Of a stretch of DNA of 53,154 nt, positions 27,187 through 35,429 are shown in pieces. The position numbers were made by a program, and so were the translations under genes. The stretch covers positions 1 through 53,154 of the forward strand of contig NZ_JACJFM010000033.1 in assembly GCF_014164585.1 (NCBI RefSeq). Direction: 5' to 3'. Numbering within the stretch: position 1 is the first letter of the stretch; every line of letters begins with the position of its first letter. The stretch comes from Oceanospirillum sediminis. Its GTDB lineage: Bacteria; Pseudomonadota; Gammaproteobacteria; Pseudomonadales; Halomonadaceae. The notes under the pieces are model-generated. The model did no database searches, had not been told where the DNA came from, and saw only the letters and a program-made list of their open reading frames with translations.

Positions 27187-28716
27187 TTAATTCGGCTGAT
27201 CAATACCGTAACGTTCAATTTTGCTGCGCAGACCGACCCGGGATAACCCCAGTTCATTTGCTGCACGGCTCTTATTCCAACGGAATCGAAGCAGAGTTTC
27301 TTTGACAATACGGGCTTCCAGCGCTTCGATACGATCTTTCAGCGTCCCTTCCATGCCGCCCAGCATAGTCAGCTCTCTGTCCTGCTGATCGTCTTCCGGT
27401 GCCGCACGCAGTACATGAGGAGCCAGCAGCTCGGGGCCAAGCTCATCATCTTTGGTCATCACCAGCATACGACGCACTTCGTTTTCCAGTTCACGCACAT
27501 TGCCTGGCCAATGATAGGCCTGCATACAGGCAAGGGCAGAAAGGCTGAAGCCTTTTACCGGTTTATTAAAATCCTGTTGTGCCTTTTCCAGAATGTTCTG
27601 AGCCAGAACAGAGATATCCTTGCCTCGCTCTCGTAACGGAGGCAGTGTCAGAGTGATCTGAGCCAGACGATAATACAGATCCTGCCGGAAACGCCCGGCC
27701 CGAACCTCTTCCTGCAGATCACGGTTGGTGGATGCCACGATGCGCACATCAATTTTGCGACGGCGATGACTGCCTACCGGGCGAACTTCCCGTTCCTGCA
27801 GTACTCGCAGGAGTTTGACCTGAAAAGCAGGCGTAATCTCACCGATCTCATCCAGAAAAATAGTGCCGCCATCAGCCTGCTCAAACAGTCCGACATGATC
27901 AGCGACTGCTCCGGTGAAAGCGCCTTTTTTATGGCCAAACAGCTCACTGGCCAATAGTTCATCTGGCATAGCGCCACAGTTTTCAACCACAAAAGGCTGA
28001 TCTGCTCTGTGGCTTGTATAGTGGACTGCCCGGGCAAACAGCTCTTTACCCGTGCCAGACTCACCGGTAATTAATACGGCAATATCATAAGGAGCGACCT
28101 GAGAGACTTCATCGCACAACTGCTCCAGAGGACTATTCTCCCCCCGGCAGATTCCTTCCAGCTGAAAGCTGGATTTCAGTTTCTGTTTATGACGCTGCAT
28201 CCGGCCTTCTGCCGTATCCGCCGTCAGGCGCATCTCATGAGCCAGTAACTCATTCTGCTGCTGCAACTGCCAGAGTTTCGACGCATTACCTACAGCCAGT
28301 AACAACTGATCAGGATGCCAGGGTTTGGTCAGGTACTGATAGATACCCGCCTCATTGATGCCTGCAATAATGTCTTCAGAATCCGTGTAACCGGATAACA
28401 TCAGACGTATAGTTTCTGGCCAGCGCTGCCGTACCTGAGTCAGAAACTCGACGCCCGTCATTCCGGGCATACGCTGATCACATACAATGACCTGCACAGA
28501 ACAGGATTCTGTATCGCTGCACTGCTCCAGTAATGACAAAGCATCACTGGCACTGGATGCCGTCAGTACATCAAAGGATTCATCCAGAATACGTTCCAGC
28601 GTTTCCAGAGATCTTATTTCATCATCAACCACCAGCACCCGTGCCCGGGTAGCGGTAAGGTCAAGCTCGGATGGATGCTGGTCATGCATCCTGTCCGGGG
28701 TTCGGAATTGGTTCAT
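27187..28716 (-). CDS. hupR: Hydrogenase-type NtrC-family response regulator (HupR/HoxA)
   Basis: This 509-residue sigma-54 activator has a receiver at about 25-140 with phospho-acceptor Asp80 ([10 protein letters not shown]), an AAA+ domain at about 190-420, and a Fis-type helix-turn-helix near the C-terminus ([24 protein letters not shown]). The P-loop GESGTGKE (218-225), GAFTGA (265-270) and Walker B FLDE (about 287-290) are intact, so it should act on sigma-54 RNA polymerase, unlike the sigma-70-type HupR of R. capsulatus. Its position between hypB and hypC matches HupR of Rhodobacter. The cognate kinase HupT is absent from this window. Its likely target is the -24/-12 promoter before hupD. 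Confidence 0.93.
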   Translation of the reverse strand: MNQFRTPDRMHDQHPSELDLTATRARVLVVDDEIRSLETLERILDESFDVLTASSASDALSLLEQCSDTESCSVQVIVCDQRMPGMTGVEFLTQVRQRWPETIRLMLSGYTDSEDIIAGINEAGIYQYLTKPWHPDQLLLAVGNASKLWQLQQQNELLAHEMRLTADTAEGRMQRHKQKLKSSFQLEGICRGENSPLEQLCDEVSQVAPYDIAVLITGESGTGKELFARAVHYTSHRADQPFVVENCGAMPDELLASELFGHKKGAFTGAVADHVGLFEQADGGTIFLDEIGEITPAFQVKLLRVLQEREVRPVGSHRRRKIDVRIVASTNRDLQEEVRAGRFRQDLYYRLAQITLTLPPLRERGKDISVLAQNILEKAQQDFNKPVKGFSLSALACMQAYHWPGNVRELENEVRRMLVMTKDDELGPELLAPHVLRAAPEDDQQDRELTMLGGMEGTLKDRIEALEARIVKETLLRFRWNKSRAANELGLSRVGLRSKIERYGIDQPN

Positions 28717-28770
28717 TTATCTGCCTCAGTCCGTTGCTACGGATCTTGTTGTCATTGTGGTGCAAAAGAC

Positions 28771-29814
28771 TTAAATTGCTTCCAGCTGTCGCTCCAGGCC
28801 CGCCACCTTACTTTTCAGATCAGCCAGTTGCTGTTCCAGTCCAGCACGACGCTGTTGCTGAATCCATTCCAGCCATTCATCCATACCTTCTCCACTTCTG
28901 GCCGACACCTGAATCACCTGAATATTCGGATTCACCCGACGAGCGTATTCAATGCAGGCATCCACATCAAAATCCAGGTGAGGTAACAGATCCACTTTAT
29001 TCAACAGCATCAAATCAGCGGCATGGAACATATCCGGGTATTTAATCGGTTTATCTTCACCTTCAGTCACAGACAGGATGGCAACCTTGCTGTTCTCTCC
29101 CAGATCAAATGCTGCCGGGCATACCAGATTGCCTACATTTTCAATATACAGAATGCCATTTTCCAGATCAGACCCGGACTGATCTTCTGTTGTCTGAACC
29201 AGTTGATCCAGTGCATGACCTACCATGTGGGCATCAAGATGGCAGCCTTTGCCAGTATTGACCTGAATGGCTCTGGCACCTGTGGCTCGAATACGATCAG
29301 CATCGTTAACGGTCTGTTGATCCCCCTCAATGACCGCAACAGGAATGCGCTCCAACTGACGCTTCAGTGTCTCCGTCAGTAAGGTAGTTTTGCCAGAGCC
29401 CGGACTGGAAACCAGATTCAGTACCAGCGTATTTTTCTGCTGAAAACGAGCACGATTAACCTGAGCATAACGATCATTTTTACCCAGAATATCCTGTTCA
29501 ATCTGCACCATTCGGCTCTGACTTAACCCAGGCGCATGGGCACGTGCGGCCCCCTGGCCATAATGCAGATCGCCCTGATCCAGTGTTGGCCGAAACCCGT
29601 CTGCTACTGGCTCATAGCTATGGTTATGCTCTTGTTTATGGCCCGTATGGCTGTGGGAATGAGAGTGCTGACCATGAGAATGATCGTGGTGATGCTCATG
29701 GGAATGGCTATGATTGTGTTCATTATGATGATGTTCACCATGGCTATGAGAGTGATGATGGTGATGCCCTTCGACCTGGACATTGCCTTCACTGCAACCA
29801 CATACTGTACACAT
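28771..29814 (-). CDS. hypB: Hydrogenase nickel-insertion GTPase HypB, with His-rich nickel-storage region
   Basis: This 347-residue GTPase delivers nickel to the hydrogenase large subunit with HypA. The N-terminus has the high-affinity site MCTVCGC, then a histidine-rich stretch (about 17-66) with about 26 His, expected to store Ni or Zn. The G domain has its P-loop SPGSGKTT at about 137-144 and NKVDLLP later. Beyond the usual C-terminal end there is a short coiled-coil-like tail ([21 protein letters not shown] region). A strong GGAGG site lies within the end of hypA, whose stop directly abuts the start. Confidence 0.97.
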   Translation of the reverse strand: MCTVCGCSEGNVQVEGHHHHHSHSHGEHHHNEHNHSHSHEHHHDHSHGQHSHSHSHTGHKQEHNHSYEPVADGFRPTLDQGDLHYGQGAARAHAPGLSQSRMVQIEQDILGKNDRYAQVNRARFQQKNTLVLNLVSSPGSGKTTLLTETLKRQLERIPVAVIEGDQQTVNDADRIRATGARAIQVNTGKGCHLDAHMVGHALDQLVQTTEDQSGSDLENGILYIENVGNLVCPAAFDLGENSKVAILSVTEGEDKPIKYPDMFHAADLMLLNKVDLLPHLDFDVDACIEYARRVNPNIQVIQVSARSGEGMDEWLEWIQQQRRAGLEQQLADLKSKVAGLERQLEAI

Positions 29815-30156
29815 CTAGTCCACCTCCAGTTCTTTAATTCTTAATTCTTCGCCGCCAGTTACCTGAACCTGATAGCTGCCACATTCGGGACAGGCCTGGT
29901 AGCGTTGTCTGACTTTAATTTGCTGACTGCACCCCAGACACCAGCCTGAACCAGGTAAGTCAATAATGTGTAAAACAGCCCCTTCTGCCAGCGTATTTCG
30001 GGTACAGGCATCAAAACAGAACCTGAGTGCTTCGGTTTCAACTGATGCCAGAGGCCCTATTTCCAGCCAGACCTGCTTAACCCGACTGTAATGCTGACTT
30101 TCTGCCTGATCCTCCAGCACCTGCACCAGACCTTCACAAATCGACATCTCATGCAT
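29815..30156 (-). CDS. hypA: Hydrogenase nickel chaperone HypA
   Basis: HypA carries Ni(II) to the hydrogenase large subunit with HypB. I placed the start at 30156, giving MHEMS, whose His2 is the nickel ligand; an upstream in-frame ATG would block it. The zinc site is CLGC..CPEC (CxxC-x16-CxxC). At 113 residues it is of normal length. The start overlaps the hupK stop by 8 bases and its stop abuts hypB. Confidence 0.96.
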   Translation of the reverse strand: MHEMSICEGLVQVLEDQAESQHYSRVKQVWLEIGPLASVETEALRFCFDACTRNTLAEGAVLHIIDLPGSGWCLGCSQQIKVRQRYQACPECGSYQVQVTGGEELRIKELEVD

Positions 30157-31381
30157 AAATGCCTTCTCCTTCAATGCTCACTTCCACACAGGCATCCAGT
30201 AATAGTGTGAGCAGTTGTAATTGTTCTGAGTTGCCTTTTTCCAGCTCAACACAGGCCTGCCACCAGCGGGATAACACACCATGACAGGCAAAATTTCGCT
30301 CAGTAGGCGCCAGAATTCTATAATCCTGAACATCACGATTCTGATCCAGGCGACAAAAATGTAGTAATGGCCCTCTGGCAGTCATCACCTGAGCAACGGC
30401 ATCAACGCCCCATTGCCCAGCAGAAATTTTAGCGTTCGCGCTCTGCAGTGAAAAGTCAGTTTCCACTAATGGTAAATTATTTTCCTGTAGCGCTTTAATC
30501 TGTTGAGCAATGATCTGCCGGTACTTTATCAGGCTATTAGCGACAATATCTTCTGATCGCTTGTGTATACTCTCTTGCCAGCGCTGGCTTTGCTGACAAT
30601 CCCATTGGGATAATGGCCATTGGCTAACGGGTTTATTCTGATAACGGTGAAAGCGATCCAGCCAGTCAGGCGTTAACCTGGTTGAACTCTGTTTATTGAG
30701 ACCTGCCGTAGTCGTTGGCACAGAAAAATCCTGTGCATCAAAGCTCAATGAGGAAGAATCTGGCACTGAAAACTCGTAAATAGCCGATAAATCCAGCCAT
30801 TTTTCCCAGACAGATTCCGGCCAGCATTCAGCATACAGATGGCTCAGTTCTTCAGCTCGCTGATTTAGAATCTCTGTAGAATCGCAATGTGTGCAAGCCC
30901 CCTTTTCAACAGCATGGCAAGCTTCTTTCCACCGGCCAAACCATTGCAATATACGCTGCTGCTTCTGAACTGCTGAGACAGCTGCTTTTTTCTGAACACT
31001 AACCTGATTACGAAACTCTGCTGAATACCCTGTATTTGCATTAGAAAAAAACTGTTCCAGTCTGACCAGAGATAACAACGCCTCTCGTAACCGCTCTCCC
31101 TGAAACCGTTTTAGCTGCATCTCAGGTAAATGTATCTCTGAAGAAACCCAATCCCTGTTATCAGCTAAACGTCCTTGTGCAGTCTGCAGCTCAGGATCAG
31201 CTAACAAGGTTGCTGCCAGACAATGAGCTTCTGAGCAAAGGCTGAATAACCCGGGAATCATTACAGCAGCCTGGTTAATGGGCTTATTCATCAATAAACG
31301 TTCAACGGGCAATTGCTGCCGGGAAACAATATCCAGCCTTCCATCAGCTCCGGCTTTAATAACAATCCTCTGGTTAAACAT
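30149..31381 (-). CDS. hupK: Hydrogenase assembly protein HupK
   Basis: This 410-residue protein resembles HupK, a degenerate relative of the hydrogenase large subunit used as an assembly scaffold. Near the N-terminus CSEAHCLAATLL corresponds to the large subunit CxxxH site. Towards the end, LLHFCRLDQNRDVQDYRILAPTERNF matches the conserved large-subunit segment. The middle is divergent and includes a cysteine pair (GACTHCDS). It overlaps hupJ by 8 bp and hypA by 8 bp, so translation is coupled. The assignment rests on motifs plus position. Confidence 0.85.
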   Translation of the reverse strand: MFNQRIVIKAGADGRLDIVSRQQLPVERLLMNKPINQAAVMIPGLFSLCSEAHCLAATLLADPELQTAQGRLADNRDWVSSEIHLPEMQLKRFQGERLREALLSLVRLEQFFSNANTGYSAEFRNQVSVQKKAAVSAVQKQQRILQWFGRWKEACHAVEKGACTHCDSTEILNQRAEELSHLYAECWPESVWEKWLDLSAIYEFSVPDSSSLSFDAQDFSVPTTTAGLNKQSSTRLTPDWLDRFHRYQNKPVSQWPLSQWDCQQSQRWQESIHKRSEDIVANSLIKYRQIIAQQIKALQENNLPLVETDFSLQSANAKISAGQWGVDAVAQVMTARGPLLHFCRLDQNRDVQDYRILAPTERNFACHGVLSRWWQACVELEKGNSEQLQLLTLLLDACVEVSIEGEGIYA

Positions 31382-32330
31382 GATCAGAGTCCTGTGCGGG
31401 TCCGATCTTCGAGCCTGATTCTGTATCTGCTCTTAATTCTATATCCGCTTCTGGATGCGCAGACGCTATCTGTCTCTGATCTGCCTTGTACTGTATTTGC
31501 TCTGATTTACGCCCTAAACCAAAAAAATGACGTCGGGACATATTGACCTCACCCTTTGGTTTAACAGCACTTTTTTCTTTATCTTCTGAGCGGTTATCAG
31601 AGCCTGTATTGCTATCAGCTGGAGCAGGGGATGAATTTTTTCTGTTTACACTCGCTGTATCAGCATGATTCCGCCATTGATCATCTGCCTGGTTAATTGA
31701 TTCAGCAACAGAGGGAAAGATCTGTCGGATCACCTCATCAGCAACGTCCAGAGCAAAACCCTGAGAGTCAAAATCGGCCATCGGCGAAAACAGTGACGCA
31801 CTGTAAAAAATACCAGTTTCCTCCTGAGAGCCCGCCACCAGTTCAAAATCACCGCCAGGAAGCGCGAGCAAATGTTTATTACCCTGATTGACTGACGGCC
31901 CACTCGCACACCCAGCACTTTCTCTGCTGCTTCTGGCTCTACTGTTTCTGATTTCAACAGACGGATTCGAATCAGACTGCAGTGACTCTGTCACCAGATC
32001 ATCACCCACAGGCAGAAAAACCAGATTCATACACCAGGGAGTGATCAGAACCCCCGTCAGACCGATACCTGAAACCGGGTTATCGCCTTCAGGTTCACTC
32101 AGCCATAACCGGAAGCCTCTGAGTTCGACCTTCAGCTTCGGGTTATAAAATGGCAGATCCACCATACGCTGATCGGCATTCAGGTAACACTGTGCTAATT
32201 CAGACAGACGATTGCCGTAGCGATCGATCACTGCCTGATCAGAACCTGTCATCAGACTCAGTATTGTCTGATCTATAACCCGGTCATCCGAAACAGATGT
32301 GCTAGCTGCACTCTGAAGCACAGAATTCAC
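31374..32330 (-). CDS. hupJ: Hydrogenase assembly chaperone HupJ (HybE family)
   Basis: This 318-residue protein contains the HybE-family core: YNPKLKVELRGFRLW, GVLITPWCMNLVFLP (about 93-107) and FYSASLFSPMADF (175-187). HybE binds hydrogenase precursors before Tat export. Two features are unusual. A hydrophilic Ser-rich insert lies at about 112-152 inside the core. A long low-complexity tail (about 210-318) contains SRRHFFG at 265-271, a twin-arginine-like sequence far from the N-terminus. It overlaps hupI by 4 bp and hupK by 8 bp. Confidence 0.88.
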   Translation of the reverse strand: MNSVLQSAASTSVSDDRVIDQTILSLMTGSDQAVIDRYGNRLSELAQCYLNADQRMVDLPFYNPKLKVELRGFRLWLSEPEGDNPVSGIGLTGVLITPWCMNLVFLPVGDDLVTESLQSDSNPSVEIRNSRARSSRESAGCASGPSVNQGNKHLLALPGGDFELVAGSQEETGIFYSASLFSPMADFDSQGFALDVADEVIRQIFPSVAESINQADDQWRNHADTASVNRKNSSPAPADSNTGSDNRSEDKEKSAVKPKGEVNMSRRHFFGLGRKSEQIQYKADQRQIASAHPEADIELRADTESGSKIGPAQDSDHV

Positions 32331-32557
32331 TGATCCAGCACCATAAACTGATCTTTATCGCCATCACATTCAGGACAGCGCCAATGATCCGGCAACTGAC
32401 TGAAAGGCGTGCCTGGTGCAATCTGCCAGAAATCATCACCCTCTTCAGGCTTATAGACATACCAGCAGATTTTGCACTCCAGCTGAGTCTCATCACTCAG
32501 CTTATTGTCATCCCCCAGATAACTGCCTTCAAACTGTGGCGCATTCTGACTCATCAT
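32327..32557 (-). CDS. hupI: Rubredoxin-like protein HupI
   Basis: This 76-residue protein is a rubredoxin by its two cysteine pairs, CKICWYVY and CPECDGDK, which hold one iron. The usual GDDF..PGTPFSQLPDHWRCP core is present. Rubredoxins of hup operons are needed for hydrogenase maturation in air, perhaps protecting or loading the small-subunit clusters. An N-terminal extension of about 25 residues precedes the core. It lies 3 bp after hupH and overlaps hupJ by 4 bp. Confidence 0.95.
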   Translation of the reverse strand: MMSQNAPQFEGSYLGDDNKLSDETQLECKICWYVYKPEEGDDFWQIAPGTPFSQLPDHWRCPECDGDKDQFMVLDQ

Positions 32558-32560
32558 CGA

Positions 32561-33538
32561 TTAATCCTCTTCCGGCTCAGCCTGATAGGCCTGCTGAATC
32601 TCAATTAAACGCTCAATACTGTCTTCAATATCTTCTTTCGCAGCCAGCGCTACTTCAGGAATAGCACACACTTCAACAGTGTTAAGAATCAGCTGATCGC
32701 CAGAATTGTAGTACTGAACCCACCAGGTATTGGGCAGATGTGTCGCGGTAATGCGGCAGTTGCCATAACCACGGGAAAGAATCGTGACCGGACCAACGCC
32801 CAGCATCTGTTGGATATAGTCCAGATCCCGTGGCGAAACCGGCAGTAAACTCAGATTCACCACATGAGGAAACTTCTGCTTATCTGTACCTTCGTCAATG
32901 ACACGTGCCGCCTGATCTCTGAGTTCAATCAGCACCATCGGCGCATTCATTACATCCACTGGCTTATCATTAAACCAGGTATTCAGATCAGGCAGTTCTG
33001 CGCTGTCAAATGCGGTACTGATCACCTGCTGAGGAATGGAGGCCACTTCAATCATATCCACCAGCATCTCACCCTGAGCATTCAGGCTCTGGATACGCCA
33101 GACACCCGCCAGAACAGTTTCCTGAATCTGCCACTTTGATACCACATCCTGTTCACTCATAGAGTCAGGCTCACAGACTGCATTCTGAGCCCCCATCCTT
33201 TGAGCCAATTGCCCCTGATCCACCAGAATACTGACTTCGCCTTCACCCAGAATCTGGCTCAGTAACTCAGTGCTTTTTTTCGGCCACTGTTTAAGATCCA
33301 GCTGTTGAGACTCACCGTTCTGCTCAAATTGACGCAGATGTATTAACAGAGTATCCAGCAACTGGCGCAATTCTGGCAGATCAGATACCTCCGCTTCATC
33401 CGGCAGAACTGGCATATCATAGCTGGCCATCTCTTTTGGCATCGGCATATAGTTCAGCACTTCGCCATCTTCTGACTCATCCTGACTGCCCGGCCCCATA
33501 GGCATATTGAACGCTGGAATTTGACCATCAAACATCAT
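32561..33538 (-). CDS. hupH: Hydrogenase maturation protein HupH (HyaF family)
   Basis: This 325-residue protein resembles HupH/HyaF. Diagnostic parts are the repeated segment types VLAGVWRIQSLNAQGEMLVDMIEVASIP and GYGNCRITATHLPNTWWVQYYN..LNTVEVCAIPEVALAAKEDIEDS. The two resemble each other, so the protein looks like an internal duplication, as known for this family. The acidic N-terminus (Met/Pro-rich) is flexible. The protein supports small-subunit maturation under oxygen in Rhizobium. It lies 3 bp before hupI. Confidence 0.88.
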   Translation of the reverse strand: MMFDGQIPAFNMPMGPGSQDESEDGEVLNYMPMPKEMASYDMPVLPDEAEVSDLPELRQLLDTLLIHLRQFEQNGESQQLDLKQWPKKSTELLSQILGEGEVSILVDQGQLAQRMGAQNAVCEPDSMSEQDVVSKWQIQETVLAGVWRIQSLNAQGEMLVDMIEVASIPQQVISTAFDSAELPDLNTWFNDKPVDVMNAPMVLIELRDQAARVIDEGTDKQKFPHVVNLSLLPVSPRDLDYIQQMLGVGPVTILSRGYGNCRITATHLPNTWWVQYYNSGDQLILNTVEVCAIPEVALAAKEDIEDSIERLIEIQQAYQAEPEED

Positions 33539-33601
33539 GAGTTACCTGTTTTCGAAAATTATCAATAAAAGCTGGTAAAGGGATAAAAACTGAATGAGCA
33601 A

Positions 33602-34066
33602 TCAGTTGCTCAGATTAGCCAGAGGAATATCCCCGCCAGGATCAGCTACCGGTGTTTTAGCCAGAATAACGGGGATCTGCCTCAGATAGTCATCCCAGTT
33701 CTGAATTCGGCTAATCTGCCCCAGGTACCCCCCCCGCTTCAGGAAAACCAGCGTAGGCCACTCACGAAAACCGTAACGTTTCTGCCAGACTTTCTCGATT
33801 TCGGTACTCACCACAGCACCGCGGATATCCACACCCTGCGCTCTTAACCCTTCCAGCAGCTCAGGTAAAACCACAGCGATATCTAATGTCTCAGGAAAAC
33901 GATGGGGCTGCTCACCAAACAGCAATACCTGGAACTCACTGGCCGCGGCCAGCTGATCCAGATCCTGATAGGTGTTCAACAATGGATAGTCACTTTCCAC
34001 CAGCAATCGCTGGATCAGAGGATGTTCGATAAAAGCCAGAGGCTGTTCCTGAATAAAACTCATCAT
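33602..34066 (-). CDS. hupG: Hydrogenase chaperone HupG (HyaE family, thioredoxin-like)
   Basis: This 154-residue protein has the thioredoxin-like fold of HyaE/HupG: FQVLLFGE..., AVVLPELLEGL, then EKVWQKRYGFREWPTLVFLKRGGYLGQI. The CxxC active site is absent, as is normal for the family, so it acts as a chaperone rather than a redox enzyme. HyaE recognises the Tat signal of the small-subunit precursor. It lies between hupF and hupH; the 171 bp before it hold the 21-bp repeats. Confidence 0.85.
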   Translation of the reverse strand: MMSFIQEQPLAFIEHPLIQRLLVESDYPLLNTYQDLDQLAAASEFQVLLFGEQPHRFPETLDIAVVLPELLEGLRAQGVDIRGAVVSTEIEKVWQKRYGFREWPTLVFLKRGGYLGQISRIQNWDDYLRQIPVILAKTPVADPGGDIPLANLSN

Positions 34067-34144
34067 GCTCTCCTGCTCCAGGCCGCAACCAGAAGCTGAA
34101 TCGGTCTGAACACTATGCTGTTCAGCTTTGTTATTGTTCTCTTA

Positions 34145-34158
34145 CTCTGTTAACAGAG
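34145..34158. repeat. 14-bp perfect palindrome between hupF and hupG
   Basis: CTCTGTTAACAGAG is self-complementary. It lies between the 21-bp repeat array and the hupG start, about 80 bases upstream of hupG. It could be a protein site or a weak hairpin. Confidence 0.4.
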
Positions 34159-34167
34159 CACTATTTT

Positions 34168-34293
34168 TACTCTTCTGCCTGAGCTGACAGCTCTTCTATT
34201 CGGGCTGATAGCTCTTCTATTCGGACTGATGGCTCTTCTATTCGGACTGATGGCTCTGCTGTTCAGGCCGATGGCCCTGCTGTTCCGTCTGCT
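34168..34293. repeat. 21-bp tandem repeat array across the hupF stop codon
   Basis: Five clear 21-bp units run at 34189-34209, 34210-34230, 34231-34251, 34252-34272 and 34273-34293. A more diverged unit lies at 34168-34188. The middle units share the core CTCTTCTATTCGG-CTGAT. The unit is seven codons, so in the hupF frame it repeats the pattern EQQSHQS. The hupF stop codon (TAG) falls inside the third clear unit, where an intact unit has CAG. Confidence 0.9.
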
Positions 34294-34597
34294 GATCAAA
34301 CTGAGCTTGCAGATGCGGAGGTAATTGAGGTTCTCCCTGCAAATCAGCAAACAGACTGTCATCAAAGCTCTGTCCGTTCATAACGGCGCTCATCGCCTGC
34401 AATGCCTGCTGTATCTGACATGCTCGCTGCTCTGAGATCACTTCTCTTGCCGCTCCCAGAAAAACCAGCAACCAGTCCCCTGAAGTCACAGGTTCGACCA
34501 GCTGAATATCAATCCATTGGGGTTCACTATCGACAAAATCGCATAAAGCCCGTCCCGGCTCGACCTGACAGACCTGAGCAGGAATACCTATACACAC
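34238..34597 (-). CDS. hupF: Hydrogenase maturation chaperone HupF (HypC family)
   Basis: This 119-residue HypC paralogue begins MCIGIPAQV, with the conserved Cys2, and keeps the SGDWLLVFLGAAREVI core. HupF is thought to protect the large subunit from oxygen during maturation. The last 20 or so residues are a Gln/His/Ser-rich tail (EQQGHRPEQQSHQSE) encoded by 21-bp tandem repeats. The stop is a TAG that replaces a CAG of the repeat unit, so the tail was probably longer in an ancestor. It lies 5 bp after hupD. Confidence 0.95.
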   Translation of the reverse strand: MCIGIPAQVCQVEPGRALCDFVDSEPQWIDIQLVEPVTSGDWLLVFLGAAREVISEQRACQIQQALQAMSAVMNGQSFDDSLFADLQGEPQLPPHLQAQFDQQTEQQGHRPEQQSHQSE

Positions 34598-34602
34598 AGC
34601 GG

Positions 34603-35304
34603 CTAATCCTCCGAAGTACTGAACTGACGGTTCAGAAAGCGAGCATCACCACCACGAAACGCGCTGTCCTCTGAAGGGCGTTCATCTTCATAACGGGCCA
34701 ACTCCAGCTGACCAGGTGCCAGAACATCATGCTCAGGCAGAGGTGTCTCGCGGGTTTGTGGAACGATCTGATATCCGGCCAGAAAATCCAGCACCACATC
34801 CAGTGCAGGCTGTACCTGCTGCTTAACCGGCTCTCGCAGGCTGCCACCAAAATCTTCCAGTTCTTCTGGTTGTACACCGACCAGCAGGAGTGTTTTTGGC
34901 GCATCACCAGTAAATTCAGCCATCGCCAGAACTTCCTGAAAACCGGTCTGATGCAGGCTCATTTGCTTAGCCCCCATAAATTTAGGCACTTCTTCATCGC
35001 GCACAATTTTCATCGTGCCTGGCTCAAGCCCATAATCAATGGCATCAAACACGATCAGGATATCGGCCTGCTGAACGTGCTGAACAAGATAGATCCCTTG
35101 AGTACCTCCATCCATCAGCTTTACGTTATCTGCAAACTGATACTGACGATGCAGAGCTTCAATGCAACGCACGCCAAAACCTTCATCAGCCCATAACACA
35201 TTCCCGATCCCCAGAATGAGTACTTTTGTCTTATCCGGCTTTTTTGTCTCACTTAAACAGTTTGTAGCGGTATTAATCACGCCAGGGGTGTTGTTATCTG
35301 TCAT
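34603..35304 (-). CDS. hupD: Hydrogenase maturation endopeptidase HupD
   Basis: This 233-residue protease removes the C-terminal peptide of the large subunit after nickel insertion. The nickel-sensing residues are visible: Glu in GIGNVLWADEGFGV, Asp in FDAIDYG, His in SLHQTGFQEVL. I chose the ATG at 35304; a TTG at 35316 is possible and neither has a strong ribosome site. The N-terminus has about 25 extra residues and the C-terminal extension (about 35 residues) is hydrophilic. It is the first gene after the sigma-54-type promoter at 35354; no large-subunit gene is present. Confidence 0.95.
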   Translation of the reverse strand: MTDNNTPGVINTATNCLSETKKPDKTKVLILGIGNVLWADEGFGVRCIEALHRQYQFADNVKLMDGGTQGIYLVQHVQQADILIVFDAIDYGLEPGTMKIVRDEEVPKFMGAKQMSLHQTGFQEVLAMAEFTGDAPKTLLLVGVQPEELEDFGGSLREPVKQQVQPALDVVLDFLAGYQIVPQTRETPLPEHDVLAPGQLELARYEDERPSEDSAFRGGDARFLNRQFSTSED

Positions 35305-35353
35305 TGTTCTGCCCAAAGCTGAGTTTTTTGCCTGAGTTATGACAATTCAGTTA

Positions 35354-35369
35354 ATCAAGGACCGTGCCA
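35354..35369 (-). promoter_or_regulatory. -24/-12 (sigma-54) promoter of the hup/hyp maturation operon
   Basis: The minus strand reads TGGCACGGTCCTTGAT, matching the TGGCACG-N4-TTGCW consensus at every defined position except A for C at the -12 dinucleotide. The -24 GG and -12 G have the required spacing. Transcription would start near 35343, about 39 bases before the hupD ATG. The operon encodes an NtrC-type activator with the GAFTGA loop needed to open such a promoter. Confidence 0.75.
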
Positions 35370-35411
35370 GTAGCCAGAAACGTACTGTCAAAGGTGTTAC
35401 AGAGAGGGTTA

Positions 35412-35429
35412 CAGTTAGCGGGATAACTG
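35412..35429. promoter_or_regulatory. Candidate activator site upstream of the hupD promoter
   Basis: CAGTTA-N6-TAACTG is an exact inverted repeat centred about 77 bp upstream of the expected start. More CAGTTA copies occur at 35348 and 35450. Two imperfect direct repeats (GCAGTTTAAG 35527-35536; GCGGTTTAAG 35548-35557) are spaced 21 bp apart farther upstream. Position and helical spacing fit sites for the operon's own NtrC-type regulator. That link is inferred. Confidence 0.4.

Noticed and set aside
29536-29844. Overlapping plus-strand frames rich in Met, Val and His-Tyr codons
   Set aside because: They are antisense or out-of-frame reads of the repetitive His-rich part of hypB, not genes.
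31374-32330. HupJ as a Tat-exported protein because of SRRHFFG
   Set aside because: The motif is at residue 265 and is not followed by a hydrophobic signal segment, so it cannot act as an ordinary Tat signal peptide.
34168-34293. Possible CRISPR array
   Set aside because: The 21-bp units follow each other directly, without unique spacers, and are in frame with hupF, so this is a coding minisatellite.
34150-34365. A minus-strand frame with repeated NRRAISP
   Set aside because: It is an out-of-frame reading of the 21-bp repeats at the end of hupF; it has no start site or known domain.
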